From Alphaproteobacteria bacterium (GTDB taxonomy: Bacteria > Pseudomonadota > Alphaproteobacteria > Sphingomonadales > Sphingomonadaceae): DNA of 19,618 bases. Made by a program: the position numbers and the translations under genes. Below, in pieces: positions 13,406 through 19,618 of this stretch. The notes beneath the pieces are model-generated. The model saw only the letters and a list, made by a program, of their open reading frames with translations, was not told the origin of the DNA and ran no database searches. The stretch covers positions 1 through 19,618 of the forward strand of contig JAGWQR010000204.1 in the NCBI GenBank assembly GCA_028869975.1. Direction: 5' to 3'. Position 1 is the stretch's first letter; every line of letters starts with the position of its first letter.

Positions 13406-15126
13406 TGACCTACAGTTTCGACAAATCCAAGCTCCCCTCGCGCCACGTGTCGGTGGGGCCGGAGCGCGCGCCGCACCGCAGCTATTATTATGCGATGGGG
13501 CTGACCGAGGAGGAGATTGCGCGCCCGTTCGTGGGGATCGCGAGCGCTGGCAATGATTCGGCACCCTGCAATACCACGCTCGATGCTCAGGCGGACATTG
13601 CGCGTGTCGGGGTTGAGATCGGCGGCGGTATGCCGCGCCGCTTCAACACCATCACTGTAACCGACGGCATCGCGATGGGGCATCAGGGGATGAAGTCCTC
13701 ACTCGCCTCGCGTGAGGTGATTGCCGACAGTGTGGAGCTCTCCATGCGCGGCCATTGCTATGATGCGCTGATCGGCTTTGCGGGGTGCGACAAGAGCCTG
13801 CCCGGCATGATGATGGCGATGCTGCGGCTCAATGTGCCGAGTATCTTTGTGTATGGCGGATCGATCCTGCCCGGGCGCTATCAGGACCGCGATGTCACCG
13901 TGGTCGATGTGTTCGAGGTGGTCGGCAAATATGCGGCCGGGGCCTGCCCGCTCTCGGAAGTCCATGCGCTTGAGAAAGTCGCGTGCCCCGGCCATGGCGC
14001 GTGCGGCGGGCAATATACCGCGAACACGATGGCCTGCGTGGCCGAGGCGATCGGCCTCTCTTTGCCTAACAGCAACATGGCCCCTGCGCCGTATAAATCA
14101 CGAGAACAGGTTGCCCATGCCGCCGGCGTGCAGGTGATGGAGTTGCTGGCGAAGAATATCCGCCCGCGCGACATCTGCACGCGCCAATCCTTCGAGAATG
14201 CCGCGCGCGTGGTTGCGGCAACGGGCGGCTCCACCAATGGCGCGCTCCACCTGCCCGCGATGGCGCATGAGGCGGGGATCGCGCTTGATCTGTTTGATGT
14301 CGCCGAAGTGTTCAAGTCGACGCCCTATATCGCGAGCCTCAAACCCGGCGGGCAATATGTCGCGAAGGATATGCACGAGGCCGGCGGCGTTTATATGGTA
14401 ATGAAAACGCTGCTTGCGGAGGGTCTGCTGCATGGCGATTGCCTGACCGTGACAGGTAAGACTTTGGGTGAGAATATTGATGAAATCACCTGGAACCCCA
14501 ACCAGAAAGTGATTGTCGATGCCAAAACGCCGATCACCCCGACCGGCGGCGTGGTCGGCTTGAAAGGCTCGCTTGCCCCCGATGGCGCGATTGTGAAAGT
14601 TGCGGGGATGTCGAAGCTCCACTTCTCTGGCCCCGCGCGGGTGTTCGATTGCGAGGAAGATGCGTTCGCCGCCGTCGAGGCGCGTGACATTGCTGAAGGG
14701 GCGGTCATCGTCATTCGCTATGAAGGCCCGAAAGGCGGGCCGGGTATGCGCGAGATGCTTTCGACCACCGCTGCGCTTTATGGACAGGGGATGGGCGAGA
14801 AGGTTGCGCTGATCACCGACGGGCGGTTTTCCGGCGCGACACGGGGTTTCTGCATCGGCCATGTCGGGCCGGAAGCAGCGGATGGCGGGCCGATTGCGCT
14901 GGTTGAGAATGGCGACATCATCAGCATCGATGCTGAAGGTGGGACGATTGAGCTGGAGGTGGACGCCGCCACACTCGCTGCCCGCCGCGCCAAATGGCAG
15001 CCGCGCCAGCATGATTACCAGTCTGGTGCGCTGTGGCGCTATGCGCAGAATGTCGGCCCCGCGCGCTATGGTGCCGTCACGCATCCGGGCGGCGCGAAAG
15101 AAACGCACTGTTATGCGGATATTTGA
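13405..15126 (+). CDS. ilvD: dihydroxy-acid dehydratase
   Basis: IlvD dehydrates 2,3-dihydroxy-isovalerate and 2,3-dihydroxy-3-methylvalerate to the keto acids that give valine, leucine and isoleucine. The 573-residue protein is of the plant-type [2Fe-2S] group. It has three conserved cysteines, C55 (NDSAPCNTTL), C128 (FAGCDKSLPGMMMAM) and C200 (GHGACGGQYTANTMA), plus ITVTDGIAMGHQGMKSSLAS, FVYGGSILPGRY, ATGGSTNGALHLPAMAHE, TDGRFSGATRGFCIGHVGPEA and a C-terminal KETHCYADI. I chose ATG 13405 because MTYSFDKSKLPSRHVSVGPE fits the family N-terminus. The longer frame from 13327 adds 26 residues with no family match and would read through the hairpin. The ribosome binding site is weak. The stop abuts the TTG start of the next gene. 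IlvD/Edd-family sugar-acid dehydratases are an alternative, but the overall motifs favour IlvD. Confidence 0.94.
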   Translation: MTYSFDKSKLPSRHVSVGPERAPHRSYYYAMGLTEEEIARPFVGIASAGNDSAPCNTTLDAQADIARVGVEIGGGMPRRFNTITVTDGIAMGHQGMKSSLASREVIADSVELSMRGHCYDALIGFAGCDKSLPGMMMAMLRLNVPSIFVYGGSILPGRYQDRDVTVVDVFEVVGKYAAGACPLSEVHALEKVACPGHGACGGQYTANTMACVAEAIGLSLPNSNMAPAPYKSREQVAHAAGVQVMELLAKNIRPRDICTRQSFENAARVVAATGGSTNGALHLPAMAHEAGIALDLFDVAEVFKSTPYIASLKPGGQYVAKDMHEAGGVYMVMKTLLAEGLLHGDCLTVTGKTLGENIDEITWNPNQKVIVDAKTPITPTGGVVGLKGSLAPDGAIVKVAGMSKLHFSGPARVFDCEEDAFAAVEARDIAEGAVIVIRYEGPKGGPGMREMLSTTAALYGQGMGEKVALITDGRFSGATRGFCIGHVGPEAADGGPIALVENGDIISIDAEGGTIELEVDAATLAARRAKWQPRQHDYQSGALWRYAQNVGPARYGAVTHPGGAKETHCYADI

Positions 15127-16329
15127 TTGACTGCGCAGATCATCACGCATCTGGCCGCGCGAGGGGATGGCGTGGCGGCGGATGGTTCATTCCATGCCGG
15201 GGCAGCGCCCGGTGACGTCATAAAGCCAGATGGCGTGCTCATCGTAGGTCCGCACCATGCCGCGCCCGCCTGCCAGCATTCTCCAAAATGCGGAGGCTGT
15301 CAGCTCCAACATGTCGATGATGTCGCCTATGCCGCTTATGTGGTGGCGCGGATTGCTGATGCACTGAAGGCACAAAATCTGGAGGGACCTGACATCCGCG
15401 CGCCGCATCTCTCGCCGCCGCGCACCCGTCGTCGCGCCAGCCTGAAAGCGCAGAAGTGGGGCAAGCAGATTCTGCTCGGCTTCAACGAGGCAAGCTCGCA
15501 CCGGCTGGTGGATATTCACGATTGCGCGGTGCTGCACCCTGATCTGATGGGTTTGGTCGCGCCGCTCAGGCGGCTGCTCGGCGCAATGATGGGGGGACGA
15601 GGACAAGCCGAGGTGCAACTCACTCTGCTCGATCAGGGCGTGGATGTATTGCTTAAAGATGTGACGGTGGAGGGAATGGTCGCCATCGAAGCGCTCAATG
15701 ATTTTGCGGCTCAGCACCGGTTGGGACGATTGTCGCTCGATGAAGGCTATGGGGCTGAACCGCGCTATGTACCCGAACCTGCAACGATCACGCTTGGCGG
15801 GGTGGCGGTGCCGTTCCCGCAAGGGAGTTTTCTTCAGGCGACAGCGGATGGCGAGACCGCACTGGTGGGGGCTGTACGAGAAGGCGTGAGTGAGGCATAT
15901 CCTGTTGCTGATCTGTTTTGTGGGTTGGGCACGTTTGCGCTGCCGCTGGCGGCGAACGGCGCACAGGTTTATGCCGTGGAAGGTGCACGTGATGCGCTGC
16001 TGGCGCTGAGCGGCGGGGCACGGCAGGCGGGCATAGCGCTCACCACCGAACATCGTGATCTGTTCCGTCGCCCGCTTACTGCGGCTGAGCTTGCGCACTT
16101 CAATGCGGTCGTGATCGATCCGCCGCGCGCAGGGGCCAAAGAACAAGTGGCGGAACTGGTGCGATCAAGTGTGCCGCGCATTATTTCGGTGTCGTGCAAT
16201 CCGGCGACTTTTGCCCGTGATGCGGCCATGTTGACGGCCGGCGGCTATGCGCTGCGCTGGATTCAACCGGTGGGACAGTTTCGCTGGTCAACGCATGTCG
16301 AACTGGTGGGCTTGTTCATGCGCTCATAG
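15127..16329 (+). CDS. 23S rRNA (uracil-C5)-methyltransferase, RlmD/RumA-like
   Basis: A 400-residue SAM-dependent RNA m5U methyltransferase of the RlmD/RlmC/TrmA family. Order of parts: a reduced TRAM-like N-terminus (ITHLAARGDGVAADG); [4Fe-4S] ligands C49, C55 and C58 (ACQHSPKCGGCQLQH) with C133 (HDCAVLHP); the SAM site VADLFCGLGTFALPLA; VVIDPPRAGAKEQVAELV; and the catalytic cysteine C357 in SVSCNPATFARDA, followed by WIQPVGQFRWSTHVELVGLF. Which uracil is modified (U1939, U747 or another) cannot be told. The start is TTG 15127, directly after the ilvD stop (TGATTG), consistent with coupling; there is no ATG or GTG before residue 15 that would keep the TRAM part. RlmD proper is about 430 residues in E. 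coli, so the N-terminal domain is short. Confidence 0.92.
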   Translation: MTAQIITHLAARGDGVAADGSFHAGAAPGDVIKPDGVLIVGPHHAAPACQHSPKCGGCQLQHVDDVAYAAYVVARIADALKAQNLEGPDIRAPHLSPPRTRRRASLKAQKWGKQILLGFNEASSHRLVDIHDCAVLHPDLMGLVAPLRRLLGAMMGGRGQAEVQLTLLDQGVDVLLKDVTVEGMVAIEALNDFAAQHRLGRLSLDEGYGAEPRYVPEPATITLGGVAVPFPQGSFLQATADGETALVGAVREGVSEAYPVADLFCGLGTFALPLAANGAQVYAVEGARDALLALSGGARQAGIALTTEHRDLFRRPLTAAELAHFNAVVIDPPRAGAKEQVAELVRSSVPRIISVSCNPATFARDAAMLTAGGYALRWIQPVGQFRWSTHVELVGLFMRS

Positions 16330-16395
16330 GGGCGCGGTTACGACTTTTTTAACCATTTCCGGCTAGCCACAGGCTGAATTCGCAGGAGTTGTGGC

Positions 16396-18069
16396 ATGGA
16401 CAATAACGTATACCGGTTTACCCAAACCGAAATCGAAAATGAGGCGACCGAACTGAGTGTGCAGGAGCGCGCCATCATCACGAGATCGATTGGCCGGGTG
16501 AGTGAAGTTGCGGGATCGTCATCGAAAGTGATTTTTGACCATGCCGCACTCAGCGATCTTCAGAACTTGACCGACCCCTGTCTGGCTGCGTCTGGCCAGA
16601 TCGGTACGCAAATCAAGGTCCAGGCCGGTGGAGCTTATTTGATTGCCAATGTACGCTCGCTGCGTGAAAATCAGTCCGGGGAGCTGGTGGCCGACATCGA
16701 TTTTCTGGGTGAAGGCGATGAGGAGCGACTGACCGGGCGGCTATACAATTTTCGGCGCGGGGTGACGCGCTACCCGATCCCCGGTGTAACAGCCTTTCCG
16801 GTTTCGACTGAGGACATGAAGCAGATTTATGCGGCGGATGACCGGCCGCACATCGAGGTTGGCAATGTATACCCGACCAAAAATGTGCGTGGCGCGCTGT
16901 TTGTCGATGCAATGCTCGGCAAGCATTTCGCATTGCTCGGCTCGACCGGTACCGGTAAATCGACCAGCGCCGCGCTGATCCTTCACAAAATCTGCGAGGC
17001 CGCGCCGCAGGGGCATATCGTGATGATCGATCCGCACGGCGAGTATTCGGCTGCGTTCAAGGGCAATGGCGCGCTGTTTGATGTATCGAACCTTGAAATG
17101 CCCTACTGGCTGATGAATTTTGAGGAGCATTGCGAGGTACTGCTCACCTCGGCGGGCAATGAGCGTCAGCGGGATGCCGAAATTCTGGCCAAATGCCTGT
17201 TTTATGCGCGATCGCGCAACCGTGTGGCGAAGGATATTGCCAAGCTGACGATCGATGCCCCGGTGCCCTATCTACTTTCCGATTTGCTTGCGGCGATTAC
17301 CACCGAGATGGGTAAGCTCGACAAGGCTGGCGATAACGCGCCCTATCTGCGTCTCAAGAACAAGGTAGAGGAAATCCGCAATGATCCGCGCTTCACCTTC
17401 ATGTTCTCGGGGATGATGGTCGCAGATACAATGAGTAAATTCCTTGCGCGCATCTTCCGTCTGCCAGGCGATGGTCGCCCGATTTCGATCATCGATGTGT
17501 CGGGTGTGCCCTCTGAAATCACCTCGGTTGTGGTGGCGGTTCTTGCGCGCATGGTGTTCGATTATGCGATATGGTCGCGCAACGAGCCGCAGCGACCCAT
17601 CTTGCTCGTCTGTGAAGAAGCGCACCGCTATGTGCCATCCGAACGCAATGCCGACAAGAGCGCGGTGGGCAAAATTCTGAGCCGGATCGCCAAGGAAGGC
17701 CGTAAATATGGCGTCTCGCTGGGGCTGATTACGCAACGCCCGTCCGATCTGGCCGAAGGTGTGCTCTCGCAATGTGGTACCATTCTCGCCATGCGGCTCA
17801 ATAACGAGCGCGATCAGGCATTTGTAAAGGCTGCGATGCCCGAAGGCGCACGCGGTTTCCTCGATACTATCCCGGCGCTCAGGAATCGCGAGTGCATCAT
17901 GTGTGGCGAGGGTGTCACCATCCCCATCCGCGTCTCGTTCGACAGCCTTGCGCCTGAAAAGCGCCCGGCTTCGGAAGACCCGAGCTTTGCAAAACTGTGG
18001 AACGAAAGCGGCAATGAGGAAGAAATCATTGCACGCGTCATCAGCCGCTGGCGCAGTCAGGCAAAATAA
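16396..18069 (+). CDS. HerA-type ATP-binding protein / DNA translocase
   Basis: A 557-residue FtsK-HerA superfamily ATPase. HerA forms a hexameric DNA pump that works with the nuclease NurA in end resection; bacterial homologues also occur in defence and repair. An N-terminal HAS-barrel-like region (about 30-150; SIGRVSEVAGSSSKVIFD, GTQIKVQAGGAYLIANV) precedes the motor. It has Walker A GSTGTGKST (182-190), MIDPHGEYSAAF, and Walker B ILLVCEEAHRYVP (from 402) with the glutamate pair. Next come KILSRIAKEGRKYGVSLGLITQRPSDL with a sensor-like Gln-Arg, then NNERDQAFVKAAMPEG and a C-terminal IPIRVSF strand. ATG 16396 has AGGAG (16384-16388) 7 bases upstream, a strong site. No nurA-like gene is next to it in the window. 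It stands alone on the plus strand, 66 bases after the RNA methyltransferase and 54 before the molybdenum hydroxylase gene. Confidence 0.92.
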   Translation: MDNNVYRFTQTEIENEATELSVQERAIITRSIGRVSEVAGSSSKVIFDHAALSDLQNLTDPCLAASGQIGTQIKVQAGGAYLIANVRSLRENQSGELVADIDFLGEGDEERLTGRLYNFRRGVTRYPIPGVTAFPVSTEDMKQIYAADDRPHIEVGNVYPTKNVRGALFVDAMLGKHFALLGSTGTGKSTSAALILHKICEAAPQGHIVMIDPHGEYSAAFKGNGALFDVSNLEMPYWLMNFEEHCEVLLTSAGNERQRDAEILAKCLFYARSRNRVAKDIAKLTIDAPVPYLLSDLLAAITTEMGKLDKAGDNAPYLRLKNKVEEIRNDPRFTFMFSGMMVADTMSKFLARIFRLPGDGRPISIIDVSGVPSEITSVVVAVLARMVFDYAIWSRNEPQRPILLVCEEAHRYVPSERNADKSAVGKILSRIAKEGRKYGVSLGLITQRPSDLAEGVLSQCGTILAMRLNNERDQAFVKAAMPEGARGFLDTIPALRNRECIMCGEGVTIPIRVSFDSLAPEKRPASEDPSFAKLWNESGNEEEIIARVISRWRSQAK

Positions 18070-18123
18070 TGGGCTAAAGTCCGGGGTAGCGTTATTGGTG
18101 CGCGTCGCCTATCTGTGGCGCGC

Positions 18124-19618
18124 ATGAGATGGCGCAGCGACCCCGAAACACCGCAAAGAGCAGCCCCCTCGCGTCGCCAGTTCTTCATGATGGGGGCGCT
18201 GGGCAGCGGACTGATTGTCGGTTTCGAATTCTGGCCAAGGGTTGAGCGACCCAATATTGCGCTTGGTGTGGGTGAGACGCAGTTCGGCGGGTATATCAAA
18301 CTGAGTACCGACGGGCATATTGTCGTTATCGTCCCTCAGGTTGAATTCGGGCAGGCGGCCACAACCATATTGCCGCAGATTGTTGCCGACGAACTTGTCG
18401 CCGATTGGCGCAGCATCGGGGTCGAAATTGCGCCGGTCAGCGCGTTTTACGCATCGACAACGTTCGCGGCCAGTATGGGCTGGCAGACGATGTTCGGCGC
18501 ACCGCTCGCGCTTCAGATTACCGATGAGGGCGCAATGCTGGCAGGCTATGCGCAGCCTCTGCGCGATGCGGCGGCCTATTTGCGGATCGCCCTGGTCAAG
18601 GCGGCTGCGCGGCTCTGGGGTGTTGCACCCGAGTCGTGCACAACGCTGGAGGGTTTTGTCCATTCGGGCGCGAAGCGCACGCGCTTTGCTGATCTGGTGG
18701 GCGCGATTGTGTTGGCCAATCCGTGGGATCAGACGACAGCTCCGCCGCAGCGCAGCGATCAGGAGAGCCATTTACTTGGCCGCAGCTTGCCACGGTTAGA
18801 TGCGCCCGCCAAGATTGACGGATCGGCGAATTACGCAGCGGACATTCGTTTGCCCGACATGGTATTTGCCTGTGTGCGCAGCGCGCCCTTTGGATCTGGC
18901 GATGTTGCAGGATTTGACGGGGCTGCCGCGCGCCGGATTCCGGGTGCGGTTGATATTTTCCCGCTGGCCGAGGGGCTGGTCTGCATTGGCCGTACCAGTT
19001 GGGTAGCGGGGCAGATGGCAAATGCTGCAGCGCCGCGTTTTCATGCGGCGCTCCCGCTGCCCGACAGCAAATCTCTGCAATCTCGCCTTGATTCCGCACT
19101 TAAATCAGCAGGGACAACGATCATCAACAATGGCGATAACGCAGGCATCAAGGGCAATCCCGGCGCGCTTGATGCCCGTTATCATGTCGATCTGCTGCTA
19201 CAGCCTCCACTTGAAACCGGTGTGGCCACGGCACACTACATCAAGGGCCAGCTTGAACTCTGGGCAGCGAGCCCGGCCCCGGATATGGCGCTGAACGCAG
19301 TTGCACGCGCGACAGGTGTGTCACACGATAATATCATTCTGCATTCTGTTTTTGGAGGCGGAGGATTCGAACAGAAATTAGATCCCCTGGTCATGACTGT
19401 TGCCGCGCAGGCGGCCTTGCGGCTGAAGCGACCTGTACATGTTTTCCGATCGCGCGGTGAGGAAAATAGCCAGAGTCTGAATGCGGGGGGCGCGGTATCC
19501 CGTATGACCGGGCAGGCCCTGCCCGACGGACGGATCATCGGTTGGCAAGCTCATATTGCGGCACCGCCAGGCGCTGAGGTTTTGCGGGCGCGCATAACGG
19601 ATAATCGCGCGCCACGTC
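18124..19618 (+). CDS. xanthine dehydrogenase family molybdopterin-binding subunit (isoquinoline 1-oxidoreductase beta type), 3'-truncated by window edge
   Basis: The frame is open from ATG 18124 to the window end (498 codons, no stop), so the gene continues beyond it. It resembles the large molybdopterin subunit of isoquinoline 1-oxidoreductase/aldehyde dehydrogenase enzymes, which hydroxylate heterocycles or aldehydes in the periplasm and need a small [2Fe-2S] partner. Seen: a Tat signal SRRQFFMMGALGSGLIVGF (from residue 16), IVVIVPQVEFGQAATTILPQ, a hammerhead domain starting near residue 220 (SLPRLDAPAKIDGSANYAAD), LELWAASPAPDMAL, and a glycine loop GGGGFEQKLD (from 411). The family's MEPMN is LETGV here (363 on) and TREDD is SRGEE, so it is a divergent member. 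No good ribosome binding site precedes ATG 18124; GTG 18115 is an alternative. The [2Fe-2S] partner is not upstream and may lie downstream, outside the window. Confidence 0.88.
   Translation, partial: MRWRSDPETPQRAAPSRRQFFMMGALGSGLIVGFEFWPRVERPNIALGVGETQFGGYIKLSTDGHIVVIVPQVEFGQAATTILPQIVADELVADWRSIGVEIAPVSAFYASTTFAASMGWQTMFGAPLALQITDEGAMLAGYAQPLRDAAAYLRIALVKAAARLWGVAPESCTTLEGFVHSGAKRTRFADLVGAIVLANPWDQTTAPPQRSDQESHLLGRSLPRLDAPAKIDGSANYAADIRLPDMVFACVRSAPFGSGDVAGFDGAAARRIPGAVDIFPLAEGLVCIGRTSWVAGQMANAAAPRFHAALPLPDSKSLQSRLDSALKSAGTTIINNGDNAGIKGNPGALDARYHVDLLLQPPLETGVATAHYIKGQLELWAASPAPDMALNAVARATGVSHDNIILHSVFGGGGFEQKLDPLVMTVAAQAALRLKRPVHVFRSRGEENSQSLNAGGAVSRMTGQALPDGRIIGWQAHIAAPPGAEVLRARITDNRAPR

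Noticed and set aside
14098..15150. 350-codon minus-strand frame opposite ilvD
   Set aside because: Antisense shadow of a GC-rich gene; the translation has no recognisable motifs and is rich in Arg, His and Ala.
15187..16146. 319-codon minus-strand frame opposite the RNA methyltransferase gene
   Set aside because: Antisense shadow; the plus-strand protein has all its catalytic motifs.
16336..16354. GGTTA ... TAACC inverted repeat with a T6 run
   Set aside because: The stem is only 5 bp, the T-run is in the loop, not after the stem, so it is not a terminator; probably chance.

Overview
The window reads as ordinary chromosome from an alphaproteobacterium, most likely Sphingomonadales. The grounds are high GC, the trmD-rplS pair, a plant-type [2Fe-2S] dihydroxy-acid dehydratase with a sphingomonad-like N-terminus, ETF-quinone oxidoreductase facing a UDG-like protein, lytic transglycosylase and MoaB set, and similarity of most proteins to that order as I remember them. 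No IS element, phage gene, CRISPR array, tRNA or rRNA was seen, and no gap without a gene exceeds 180 bases.

Layout. 1-1150: 3' part of trmD, then rplS and a clear intrinsic terminator. 1178-2958: asd and an alpha/beta hydrolase, tightly coupled. 2965-6007 (minus): an ammonium-transporter-like protein, a cytochrome b561-type membrane subunit and a Tat-exported sulfite-oxidase-fold molybdoenzyme; the last two overlap by ATGA. 6088-6555: a secreted SH3-domain protein. 6560-9566 (minus): a compact operon of a UDG-like protein, a lytic transglycosylase and MoaB. 9685-12876 (plus): ETF-QO, ispE and an N-formylglutamate amidohydrolase-like protein. 12873-13226 (minus): a small Tyr/Gly/His-rich lipoprotein. 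13405-16329 (plus): ilvD and an RlmD/RumA-like RNA methyltransferase. 16396-18069: a HerA-type ATPase. 18124 to the end: a molybdenum hydroxylase large subunit (isoquinoline 1-oxidoreductase beta type), cut by the window edge.

How the genes fit together. Several are core functions: tRNA and rRNA modification, ribosomal protein L19, aspartate-family and branched-chain amino acid synthesis, isoprenoid synthesis, and electron delivery to ubiquinone. A molybdenum theme recurs: two Tat-exported molybdoenzymes plus MoaB, which acts in cofactor maturation.

The oddest locus is the ammonium-transporter-like gene. It keeps the pore histidines but has lost both gate phenylalanines and most of the periplasmic recruitment site. 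It also carries a run of nine C in its signal-peptide codons and sits upstream of a redox pair instead of a P-II gene. I did not find a clearly new multi-gene system; the findings are mostly unusual variants of known families and possible regulatory structures.
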